DNA of 26,067 bases from a bacterium UBP6_UBA1209. GTDB lineage: Bacteria > UBP6 > UBA1177. The notes under the pieces were generated by a model, which saw only the letters and a list, made by a program, of their open reading frames with translations, made no database searches and was not told the DNA's origin. A program made the translations under genes and the position numbers. The DNA lies in NCBI GenBank assembly GCA_002309575.1, contig DBXP01000005.1, positions 1 through 26,067 on the forward strand. The letters run 5' to 3'. Shown here piece by piece: positions 1 through 6,023 of the stretch (its first letter is position 1; every line of letters starts with the position of its first letter).

Positions 1-386
1 CATTCTCCGGAAAGAACACACTTGTTTTCATCGTCACAGGCGACGTTATCAACTTTGAAAGAGTCGCATCCGCAATAGATTTCGACATGTCTTGTCGGGT
101 CGTCTTTTATACGGTAGCGGCATCCTTCTCCGCCGAGAGTTTCCTTCGATTCCTGAGTGCAGATCAGATTATCCTGACTCGCGTCTTCATCAATTGTTTC
201 CTGATTTTCATCGGCATCACCGGTCGGCTCGGAATCCGAACTGTCTTCATCCGCTGTTTCCTGGTTTTCCACTATGTCGCTGTCGGTTTTTCCCGGCTCC
301 TGCTCCTGCCCGTTCTCCTTCTTGTCGCCGCAGGCAGCAAAAAGAAAAAGCACTGCAACAAGTGCAAAAATCAATCTCTTTTTCAT
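1..386 (-). CDS. Acidic-linker lipoprotein, C-terminus cut off by the window edge
   Basis: This exported lipoprotein of unknown function runs off the left edge. The start at 386 is chosen because GGAGG lies five bases upstream; an earlier in-frame ATG at 398 lies upstream of that ribosome site. The product begins MKKRLIFALVAVLFLFAAC, a signal peptide with a lipobox at Cys19, so it should be processed by signal peptidase II and anchored in a membrane. An acidic linker follows in which ENQET(A/I)DED occurs twice. The visible end is Cys-rich (CTQ, EGC, YCGC, VAC, NKC), which suggests a small disulfide-bonded domain. It lies downstream of the AlbA_2 gene on the same strand but has its own promoter cassette. 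The family is not recognised; the lipoprotein call itself is firm. Confidence 0.85.
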   Translation of the reverse strand, partial: MKKRLIFALVAVLFLFAACGDKKENGQEQEPGKTDSDIVENQETADEDSSDSEPTGDADENQETIDEDASQDNLICTQESKETLGGEGCRYRIKDDPTRHVEIYCGCDSFKVDNVACDDENKCVLSGE

Positions 387-419
387 GATAGCCTCCATCA
401 AATAATTGAATAATGATCC

Positions 420-434
420 GCGGCACTTAGCCGC
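420..434 (-). other. 5'-terminal hairpin of the lipoprotein transcript
   Basis: A 5-bp perfect stem (GCGGC/GCCGC) encloses a 5-base loop. It begins at about the predicted +1, seven bases after the -10 box, so the mRNA would start with this hairpin. The equivalent hairpin at 2546-2560 has the same loop and a C-G to T-A pair change that keeps pairing. A role in mRNA stability or as an operator is inference. Confidence 0.5.
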
Positions 435-440
435 ACATAT

Positions 441-468
441 ATAATACCTGCGGCGGGCCCGAAGTCAA
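441..468 (-). promoter_or_regulatory. Sigma70-type promoter of the truncated lipoprotein gene
   Basis: On the minus strand there is TTGACT, a 16-base spacer rich in G and C, then TATTAT. The -35 box is directly preceded by a run of T (A10 on the plus strand) and a tandem ATCGTT repeat. The same arrangement is found at 2567-2594 in front of a second lipoprotein. Confidence 0.7.
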
Positions 469-521
469 AAAAAAAACGATAACGATTTGATTTTATTTGT
501 GATTTTTTACATTTTTGGATC

Positions 522-1856
522 TCAGAACACTCTCCACGAACCGTCTCGCCTGGAACCGATCCTTTCAATTTTGCCTTTCTTCTGCAATTCCGCCAAAGTT
601 CTTTCTATCGTTCTTTTCGTCACACCGATCTGTGCTGACAAAAATTCTGCTGTGGAATTGGCATTTTCAATCAGCAGCGACAGAATTTTTCTTTCAGTTT
701 TGTTCAAACCGACATTCAAACCGACATTCATACCGACATTCATACCGACATTTTTGTTCGCTTCGACGACATTTTTGTCAAAAGGAATGACACAACGGAT
801 ATAGTTGTCATTGATGTCGAACACCTCTTTACCGTATCTGCTGATTATTTTCGGGATTCCGTGTCCTGTATGCTCCGTAAGCCCCATATTCAGAAAAATT
901 CGCATCAGCGTCGCATTTCTCGGATGGCTGATCCCGTCGTAAAACTGCTGTTTTGTCATGCCGTGCGGCAATCCCCCGTGAGAAAATATTTCGATTCTGT
1001 CGCTGAACATGGAAATCTGCGGCTCTGTTATCGTCCAGTCGTTATGAACCAGCGCATTCAGGACAGCCTCGTTCACGCAGTCATAATCAAAAAGACAAGT
1101 ATCCTTTCTCGGTCGGACGGCAGTATCCGAAATGCATATATTTTCAGCTTGAATACGGGTTTTCAGCTTGTCATATACCGACAGAATACAGCCGTAACCA
1201 TAATCGTTGCGCTCCGAAATAGCAGACTTGTCAATGCCGTTAAATTTTACAAAGACTAACGGAATATTGTTTCGGTCAGCCAAAAGTTCAGCCAGCAGAT
1301 TGTATTCACCGTCCTTATTCCGAAGATTCAGATTTGCTTCGATGGAATTGTCGCTGAGATGAAAACCCTTTTCAGCATAATATATCTTGAGTTCCCTGAA
1401 AGAAAGGTCGCTGCGTGATGATTTTTTCTTAATCATATACTCGTCATCAATAAAATTCCTCTCATATCGGATCCTGATTTGTTCCGGAGTCATTTCCCTG
1501 CATGTCGTACCGATACGGATCAGACATCCGTTTGAAGAAAAACCGTATTTCTTCTGGCAGTAAATATGGCGCGATCCTTTTGAAATATTGAGAAATACCA
1601 GTGTTTTTCCGTTTTCGAATTTAAGTTCGGAACGAACTTCGTCCTGCGGATTCGGCTCAATCTGCATCGTAATAACATCGGAAAGTTTTCTTAATGTCTC
1701 GTCAACATTTTTTACACCGACTATTTCGCCGCTGTCTTTTACTCCGATAATGATCTGCCCGCCGTCAGAATTCAAAAAAGCGACTATTTCTTTGCAGATA
1801 GTGTCTGTAAATTTTTCTTTGAGTTCCAAAATATCCGATTCAATATATTCCGCCAT
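522..1856 (-). CDS. AlbA_2/Schlafen-type ATP-binding transcriptional regulator (COG2865-like)
   Basis: This is a predicted DNA- or RNA-binding regulator of the family often annotated 'ATP-binding protein' or 'AlbA_2 domain'. The N-terminus has the typical ESDILELKE block (residues 6-14) and FLNSDGGQIIIGV at about 28-40. The middle contains the GHKL-like C-terminal part (VNEAVLNALVHNDW, then FSDRIEIFSHGGLP, then GHGIPKI). Residues 368-383 are four NVG tetrapeptide repeats (KNVG, MNVG, MNVG, LNVG). From about 386 on there is a winged-helix domain (VTKRTIERTLAELQKKGKIER). The start at 1856 is preferred over 1877 because GGGGAGG sits six bases upstream of it. Such proteins are often encoded in accessory regions, sometimes beside phage or toxin-antitoxin genes. 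The target is unknown; the 12-bp repeats in its own upstream region make autoregulation possible but unproven. Confidence 0.85.
   Translation of the reverse strand: MAEYIESDILELKEKFTDTICKEIVAFLNSDGGQIIIGVKDSGEIVGVKNVDETLRKLSDVITMQIEPNPQDEVRSELKFENGKTLVFLNISKGSRHIYCQKKYGFSSNGCLIRIGTTCREMTPEQIRIRYERNFIDDEYMIKKKSSRSDLSFRELKIYYAEKGFHLSDNSIEANLNLRNKDGEYNLLAELLADRNNIPLVFVKFNGIDKSAISERNDYGYGCILSVYDKLKTRIQAENICISDTAVRPRKDTCLFDYDCVNEAVLNALVHNDWTITEPQISMFSDRIEIFSHGGLPHGMTKQQFYDGISHPRNATLMRIFLNMGLTEHTGHGIPKIISRYGKEVFDINDNYIRCVIPFDKNVVEANKNVGMNVGMNVGLNVGLNKTERKILSLLIENANSTAEFLSAQIGVTKRTIERTLAELQKKGKIERIGSRRDGSWRVF
708..755 (-). repeat. Four 12-bp tandem repeats inside the regulator gene
   Basis: Four units of ACCGACATTCAT-type sequence lie at 708, 720, 732 and 744 and encode the (M/L/K)NVG repeats in the linker before the winged-helix domain. 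Bases 720-756 recur without mismatch at 1920-1956. Confidence 0.9.
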
Positions 1857-1886
1857 CAGCTTCCTCCCCGAAAACATTACTGACGC

Positions 1887-1914
1887 AGAATATTTATTAC
1901 CGACATGAAATCAA
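1887..1914 (-). promoter_or_regulatory. Possible promoter of the AlbA_2-type regulator
   Basis: On the minus strand there is TTGATT, 16 bases, then TATTCT, placed just upstream of the gene and just downstream of the 12-bp repeat block. The boxes match consensus only partly, so this is a tentative call. Confidence 0.4.
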
Positions 1915-1956
1915 GTTATACCGACATTCATACCGACATTCATACCGACATTTTTG
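1899..1956 (-). repeat. 12-bp repeat block upstream of the regulator gene
   Basis: Three full units of ACCGACATTCAT type lie at 1920, 1932 and 1944, with a degenerate one (ACCGACATGAAA) at 1899. The 37 bases 1920-1956 are identical to 720-756, 1200 bases away in the 3' part of the gene. Read on the minus strand, the block could encode NVG repeats ending in a stop. It may therefore be a leftover of a duplicated C-terminus, or it may be an operator. Confidence 0.85.
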
Positions 1957-2015
1957 CGATTGTTTGACCAAAAAGACTTTTAGATGAAAAGCTCCGAGCA
2001 GCCGTCGGATCTGCG

Positions 2016-2513
2016 CTAAAATTCAAATGTCGCTTCGTAATCCAAGAACTCGTAAGAAACTTTGACGCCTTTGATCGCCGCGACCTCTTCTTCCGATTTT
2101 CCTTCATAAACCATCGGCATGACATGGCAGCATCCGAAACATTTAGCAGCTGCATTTGTGTCTGTGTCGTGCTGCTTTACGGTGACTTCAAGAATGTTGC
2201 CCTTTACTCCTTCGATTTCATAGCCGAATTCCCAGTCGTCACCACACGGGAAACTGCCGTACCAATCGAAATTGAGAACTTTTCCCTCTTTTTTGGTTAC
2301 TTCAAGATAGTCGTGGCATGGATAAACAAACCCATCTTTTTCAGAATCCAGCTGCCCTTCACGATAGATTTTGTCTTTTGTTGAAAAAACAGGTTGTTCC
2401 GCCGGATCTTCATAAATACATTTCCCGACATCAATCGGATCAAAACCGGGACCGCCGCAACCCAAAATCATGAAAACCGCTGAAACAGCAACTAATAAAA
2501 ATGTTTTTTTCAT
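2016..2513 (-). CDS. Small Cys-containing lipoprotein of unknown function
   Basis: This 165-residue exported lipoprotein has the signal peptide MKKTFLLVAVSAVFMILGC, with a lipobox ILGC at Cys19. The start at 2513 is chosen because GGAGG lies five bases upstream; the longer reading begins before the ribosome site. The mature part is predicted to be mostly beta, with aromatic strands such as FDWYGSFPCGDDWEFGY. It has a cluster CFGCCH at about residues 125-130 that could bind metal; CX3CH also resembles a rare haem-c motif, but I would not rely on that. It has its own promoter cassette, nearly the same as the one in front of the lipoprotein at 386, and lies between the DUF4143 ATPase and the AlbA_2 regulator on the same strand. 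I do not recognise the family. Confidence 0.8.
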   Translation of the reverse strand: MKKTFLLVAVSAVFMILGCGGPGFDPIDVGKCIYEDPAEQPVFSTKDKIYREGQLDSEKDGFVYPCHDYLEVTKKEGKVLNFDWYGSFPCGDDWEFGYEIEGVKGNILEVTVKQHDTDTNAAAKCFGCCHVMPMVYEGKSEEEVAAIKGVKVSYEFLDYEATFEF

Positions 2514-2545
2514 AACAGCCTCCATTACATTAGTAATAACAATCT

Positions 2546-2560
2546 GTGGCACTTAGCCAT
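2546..2560 (-). other. 5'-terminal hairpin of the small lipoprotein transcript
   Basis: The stem TGGC/GCCA encloses the loop ACTTA (plus-strand reading) at the predicted +1. Relative to 420-434 one pair has changed from C-G to T-A on both sides, which keeps the stem. The outermost pair is lost. Confidence 0.45.
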
Positions 2561-2566
2561 GTATGT

Positions 2567-2594
2567 ATAATACCGGCAGCGGGCCCGAAGTCAA
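2567..2594 (-). promoter_or_regulatory. Sigma70-type promoter of the small lipoprotein gene
   Basis: On the minus strand there is TTGACT, 16 bases, then TATTAT, with a T13 tract and tandem ATCGTT directly upstream of the -35 box. It is a near copy of the promoter at 441-468. Confidence 0.7.
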
Positions 2595-2665
2595 AAAAAA
2601 AAAAACGATAACGATTTGATTTTATTTATGAATTTTTACAAAAATTGACAAAGGCGCCCTGAAAT

Positions 2666-3916
2666 CTAGAAATTTTTATCTCTCTTAATGAAATCAGCTA
2701 AATTATCGTGAATGATGCCGTTACGCCTTTGAATAAGAGTATCCATCGTCAGAAGATATCGCGGATAACTGTCGCCATGAATGCTTTCCAGGCTCCGGTA
2801 TTCACGATCCTCGGTTTCACGGCTTTCGAGTATCGTGTACGCGATCTGGACATAAGAATAATTCATTTCGTTGTCTCTCAAAATAAAGTCGCACTCAAGC
2901 TTTCCTATTTTGCCGACACTGATCGAGTAATCCTTGCCGGAAGCGTAGGTATAGACAATATTTTCCAGTGCCGGGCCGTAGTTTATCCTGTTGTCAGTAT
3001 TCAGTGCATAATAAAAAGAAAGATCGGAAAGATAGTATTTCTTCTCACCGGCAAGCGATTTTCTCGATTTTATGTCAAATCTCGCACACGGCATGACTAT
3101 TTTCGCACTTTCAAGAGCTTCGATATAGCGGTTTACCGTCTCCCTTTTTATGTTTACGCCGTTTTTCGCCATATCCTCTACAATATTTCTGATGCTTGTC
3201 GTTGCCCCGAAATTGTTGATGACATACTTCATGATCGTCTCAAAAACAGAGCGGTTTTTTATTTTTACCCTTTGTTTTATATCTTTTTCATAGATTTCAT
3301 TGATGAGATTCTGGACATATCTCCTTTTGTCGTTCATCGAATTAAGTTTCAGCAGATAAGGAAAACCGCCCTCGTAGATGTAGTTTTTTAGCTCAGCTGA
3401 ATTGTCGTCCGAAACCTGCTTCCCGAAAAATTTTTTTACATTGAGATATTCGTCGAACGACAGCGGCAGAATATTGAATTCGATGTATCGCCCGGTCAGC
3501 TTTGTCACAAGCTCGCCTGAAAGCAGATAAGAATTCGAGCCTGTAATAAATATTGAAAAATTGCCCTCTTCGCGCCAGGCGTTGATCACCTTTTCAAAGC
3601 CTTCGATATTCTGGATCTCATCAATAAAAAGATAATTTATGCCGTCAGCTGCTTTGTTGTTTTCAATAATTTCATCAAGCTGCCCAGCTGTTCTGATTTT
3701 ATCAAACGGCTTCCTGTCGAGGTTAAAATAAATGATGTTCTCCCTGTTTACACCATCATTATACAATTCCTGAATGACAAGATTCATTATCGACGACTTG
3801 CCGCACCGTCTGACACCTGTCAGAACCTTGATGATTTCACATTCATGATAAAACCCTCGGATTTTCTTCAGATATTTTTCTCTCGGATATAAATCGTTTC
3901 TGATTTCAAATTCCAT
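2666..3916 (-). CDS. DUF4143-type AAA ATPase (COG1373)
   Basis: This is a P-loop ATPase of the large AAA-plus-DUF4143 family, whose cellular role is mostly unknown. Walker A is GVRRCGKS at residues 34-41. Walker B is YLFIDEIQN, with Asp99 and Glu100. A sensor-type FITGSNS follows, then LTGRYIEFNILPLSFDEYL, which is diagnostic of the family. The C-terminal half, from about 190, matches the DUF4143 region: a winged-helix-like part with RNIVEDMAKNGVNIKRETVNRYI, then a possible nuclease-like fold with KIGKLECDFIL. The length of 416 residues is normal for the family. The start at 3916 follows a G-rich GGGGGGTG site; a longer reading from 3928 would use TTG. The gene is in the AT-rich segment and diverges from rdgC. 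Genes of this family are frequently accessory and horizontally spread. Confidence 0.9.
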   Translation of the reverse strand: MEFEIRNDLYPREKYLKKIRGFYHECEIIKVLTGVRRCGKSSIMNLVIQELYNDGVNRENIIYFNLDRKPFDKIRTAGQLDEIIENNKAADGINYLFIDEIQNIEGFEKVINAWREEGNFSIFITGSNSYLLSGELVTKLTGRYIEFNILPLSFDEYLNVKKFFGKQVSDDNSAELKNYIYEGGFPYLLKLNSMNDKRRYVQNLINEIYEKDIKQRVKIKNRSVFETIMKYVINNFGATTSIRNIVEDMAKNGVNIKRETVNRYIEALESAKIVMPCARFDIKSRKSLAGEKKYYLSDLSFYYALNTDNRINYGPALENIVYTYASGKDYSISVGKIGKLECDFILRDNEMNYSYVQIAYTILESRETEDREYRSLESIHGDSYPRYLLTMDTLIQRRNGIIHDNLADFIKRDKNF

Positions 3917-3940
3917 AACACCCCCCAAAAAAGCCTTAGA

Positions 3941-3969
3941 GTCATATCACTTATCGGGGTATTTTTCAA
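3941..3969 (-). promoter_or_regulatory. Possible promoter of the DUF4143 ATPase
   Basis: On the minus strand there is TTGAAA, 17 bases, then TATGAC. One inverted-repeat arm (3955-3961) falls inside the spacer, where a bound protein would block polymerase. The -10 match is weak. Confidence 0.35.
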
Positions 3970-4035
3970 GTTATGGGGGCATATTTTGCATTTTTTATCA
4001 TTTTTACCCCGACAACTCAGAAAATACCCCCATAA
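3955..4035. repeat. Interleaved inverted repeats in the divergent region
   Basis: The arms are CGGGGTA (3955-3961) with TACCCCG (4005-4011), and TTATGGGGG (3971-3979) with CCCCCATAA (4027-4035). The order is A-B-A'-B'. A third pairing, GGGGTATTTTTC (3956-3967) with GAAAATACCCC (4020-4030), is also possible apart from one extra T. They could be operator sites between the divergent ATPase and rdgC genes, or part of a structured leader. Confidence 0.6.
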
Positions 4036-4080
4036 ATGAGATGCAATTCTCTGAAAACAATGCAAATCTAGGGCTCAGAG

Positions 4081-4108
4081 TTGACACATAAATTTCAAAA
4101 GGCAAAAT
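4081..4108 (+). promoter_or_regulatory. Promoter of the rdgC-like operon
   Basis: A perfect TTGACA, 16 bases, then CAAAAT (four of six matches). Predicted transcription would start near 4115, leaving a short leader before the start at 4150. Confidence 0.5.
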
Positions 4109-4149
4109 TTGAGGAGCAAATGACAGAGTTCAGTTGATTGGAGAATTGA

Positions 4150-4752
4150 ATGACAAAGCTACTCAAAGGCAACGTATCGTTTACCGTCTTCAAACCGGGA
4201 AAAAACGTTGACGACATCTCAAAATTCCGCGAAGACCTCGCATCAAACGCCTTCCAGCGTCTCGATCCGTTCGACATGCGCGACGAATCGTGCGGCTGGA
4301 TCGACGCAAAACTCAGCTTCGACAGCGAAAATTTCGACTCGCTGATGCACGACAACTTCTTCGTCTTCAGCTTCAGGCTCGACAAATACGCATTTTCGGC
4401 ATCGCAGATGCGCCCCTATCTCGAGGAGACGGAGTTCGTTTTCAAGCGCGAAAACAACCTTGAATACCTCAACGCGCACCAGAAAAAGGAGCTTCGCGAA
4501 CAGACGATCAAGCACATGAAGACCAATTCCTACCCGAAGACTACGATCGTCGAGGTCGCGTGGGATCTGGAGACTCAGCTTATCTACCTCTTTACGCAGT
4601 CATCGACTCTGATCGCAAAGTTCATACAGCACTTCGAGCGCACCTTCGGAACCACGATCGACGAAATCTCTGTTCTTGATTCGGCCAAGGAGCTTGGCGG
4701 AGCCGAAAAGCTCGAACCGATTTTCTCGAAAATTTGGGGAGATGAAAAATGA
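4150..4752 (+). CDS. rdgC: RdgC-like recombination-associated protein, N-terminal half
   Basis: This 200-residue protein resembles the N-terminal half of RdgC, the DNA-binding ring protein that modulates RecA-dependent recombination in Proteobacteria. Visible family features are the beta-rich start (GNVSFTVFKPG), the conserved CGWIDAK block at about 48-54, the FSFRLDKYAFSASQMRPYLEE segment with a long basic helical stretch (HQKKELREQTIKHMK), and VEVAWDLETQLIYLF. E. coli RdgC is about 300 residues; here the remainder appears in the next gene. The start has GGAG six bases upstream. The stop overlaps the next start as ATGA, implying translational coupling. The assignment is from recalled family pattern rather than alignment. 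Confidence 0.7.
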   Translation: MTKLLKGNVSFTVFKPGKNVDDISKFREDLASNAFQRLDPFDMRDESCGWIDAKLSFDSENFDSLMHDNFFVFSFRLDKYAFSASQMRPYLEETEFVFKRENNLEYLNAHQKKELREQTIKHMKTNSYPKTTIVEVAWDLETQLIYLFTQSSTLIAKFIQHFERTFGTTIDEISVLDSAKELGGAEKLEPIFSKIWGDEK

Positions 4753-5243
4753 CAAAGGAAAAACAAGGCATCGGATACCTCGGAACGGAATTTCTGCTCT
4801 GGCTCTACTACAAAAGCTGCACGGACAATACCGTCTCCCTCAACAACCTCGGGATCGGCGAAATCACCGTCAGCGTCGAAGATACGATCACACTTTCGTC
4901 TGTCACTGGCGAAGACTACACGGAAACGATCAAGGCTATGAGCATCAGCGGACTCGACTCCGTCCGCAATTCGATCAAGATCGGAAGGCTCCCCGTTGAG
5001 TCGAAAGTGAAGATCACATCCGGAGACCTCCAGTGGCTCTTCCAGATCAAGGCGGTCCCGTTCAAGGTTACTGCGGTCAAGCTCCCCTTCTCGGGCGAAA
5101 AGGATGAAGACACCGTGATCTCGGCGAGACTTCTCTCGATGACAAAGCTCGAACTGATCGTCAAAGCGCTCTTCAACACATTCCTCCTCGAGCGCGACAC
5201 CACAGATTTCATAAATGAATTCAAGGATTTCCTTGGAGTCTAA
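4749..5243 (+). CDS. RdgC C-terminal-half-like protein, partner of the upstream gene
   Basis: This 164-residue cytoplasmic protein starts inside the stop of the rdgC-like gene (ATGA overlap). It begins GYLGTEFLLWLYYKS, which resembles the 'FLGREFLTWLWYRS' start of a protein I recall next to rdgC in Myxococcota. The rest is a beta-rich run followed by a helix (TKLELIVKALFNTFLLER). In order and spacing of elements it looks like the C-terminal half of RdgC: an ITVSV/ITLSS hairpin, a GRLPVESKVKI strand, W.F strands and a final amphipathic helix. I therefore infer that it and the preceding product form one RdgC-like ring as two chains. If that is wrong, it is a conserved hypothetical protein. Confidence 0.6.
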   Translation: MTKEKQGIGYLGTEFLLWLYYKSCTDNTVSLNNLGIGEITVSVEDTITLSSVTGEDYTETIKAMSISGLDSVRNSIKIGRLPVESKVKITSGDLQWLFQIKAVPFKVTAVKLPFSGEKDEDTVISARLLSMTKLELIVKALFNTFLLERDTTDFINEFKDFLGV

Positions 5244-6023
5244 ATGACTGAAAAGCTTCATATCATCTCAAGCGGTTCAAAGGCGAATTCATACATAATC
5301 CAATCGGATGAAGGCTCTATCATTATTGATCAGGGGCTCAGCTTCAAGCAGTTCAAGTGCGCAGCGGTGGAGCTCGGGATAGACCTTTCCGACGCGATCG
5401 CCATCCTCGTGACCCACGAGCACACGGACCATGTACACGGAGTGGTCTACACCGCCTGCAAACTCGGGATCCCGGTCTTTTCGACATCGCAGACGCTTCA
5501 GAAGATCTGTGCCAGCGAAAAATATCAGGTCGACACCAAGAGCATGATCCCCGACAGGCCGCAACGGATCGGAAGATTCACCTGCACCGCCTTTTCGACG
5601 ATGCACGACGCCGCAGATCCTGTCGGTTTCTTTCTTGAGATGCCGAGCGGGGAGAACTTCTGCCTGGCGACCGACACCGGAATGGTCACGAACCGGATGC
5701 TGAGCTACTTCAACAGGTGCGAACACCTCATTCTGGAGGCGAACCACGATGTAGGGATGCTCTACAAAAACCCGCGTTATCCCGCCGACTTAAAGAGAAG
5801 GATCCACAGTAAATACGGGCATTTGTCCAATGAAAGTTCCATCGATGCGCTGAGCCGGATGGAGAGGCACCCGAAGACCGTCGTCTTCGCCCACCTCAGC
5901 GAAGAGAACAACACGCCGGCCACGGTAAAAACGCTGGTCCTCGACTTCAAGAAAAGCAGCAATGCGGATTTCAAGGCCTTCATCGCCTATCAGAACGACC
6001 CTTATTCTATCAAACTGAACTGA
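5244..6023 (+). CDS. Metallo-beta-lactamase-fold hydrolase, WalJ/YycJ-like
   Basis: This 259-residue enzyme has a metallo-beta-lactamase fold. The metal motif is THEHTDH with His58, His60, Asp62 and His63. Further ligands are likely in ATDTGM, EANHD and FAHLSEENN. The opening SSGSKANSYIIQSDEGSIIID and the ending of the fold match the YycJ/WalJ group, members of which have been described as DNA 5'-3' exonucleases or repair-related. It is about the usual length and has no signal peptide, so it acts in the cytoplasm. Its ATG follows the stop of the previous gene with no gap, and its stop overlaps the start of the TatD gene, so all four genes are probably co-translated. The substrate is inferred from family and neighbours only. 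Confidence 0.85.
   Translation: MTEKLHIISSGSKANSYIIQSDEGSIIIDQGLSFKQFKCAAVELGIDLSDAIAILVTHEHTDHVHGVVYTACKLGIPVFSTSQTLQKICASEKYQVDTKSMIPDRPQRIGRFTCTAFSTMHDAADPVGFFLEMPSGENFCLATDTGMVTNRMLSYFNRCEHLILEANHDVGMLYKNPRYPADLKRRIHSKYGHLSNESSIDALSRMERHPKTVVFAHLSEENNTPATVKTLVLDFKKSSNADFKAFIAYQNDPYSIKLN

Larger units (their letters stand above)
384..510 (-). repeat. Promoter/leader cassette, copy 1
   Basis: This stretch of about 127 bases, covering upstream element, T-tract, promoter, 5' hairpin and ribosome site up to the start codon, closely matches 2511-2639. The strongest blocks of identity are the upstream ACGATAACGATTTGATTTTA, the GGGCCCGAAGTCAA around the -35 box, ATAATAC at the -10 box, GGCACTTAGCC in the hairpin and GCCTCCAT at the ribosome site. 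The genes behind the two copies are not obviously homologous. Confidence 0.75.
2511..2639 (-). repeat. Promoter/leader cassette, copy 2
   Basis: This is the partner of 384-510: same -35 and -10 boxes, same 16-base spacer length, same hairpin loop and same ribosome site. The A-tract next to the -35 box is 13 bases here and 10 in the other copy. The whole leader from upstream element to start codon is retained although the genes behind it differ. Confidence 0.75.

Noticed and set aside
708..755. 12-bp repeats considered as a CRISPR array
   Set aside because: The units are adjacent without spacers and encode an in-frame peptide repeat.
1960..2000. Weak AT stem (CTTTT/AAAAG) with T-run as terminator of the small lipoprotein gene
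   Set aside because: The stem has one G-C pair and is too unstable to call.
2120..2145. CX3CH in the small lipoprotein as a haem-c site
   Set aside because: It is a single, non-standard motif in a protein with no other cytochrome features; metal or disulfide roles are as likely.
1940..2155. A 71-codon minus-strand frame between the regulator and the small lipoprotein
   Set aside because: It overlaps the lipoprotein in another frame and has no ribosome site.
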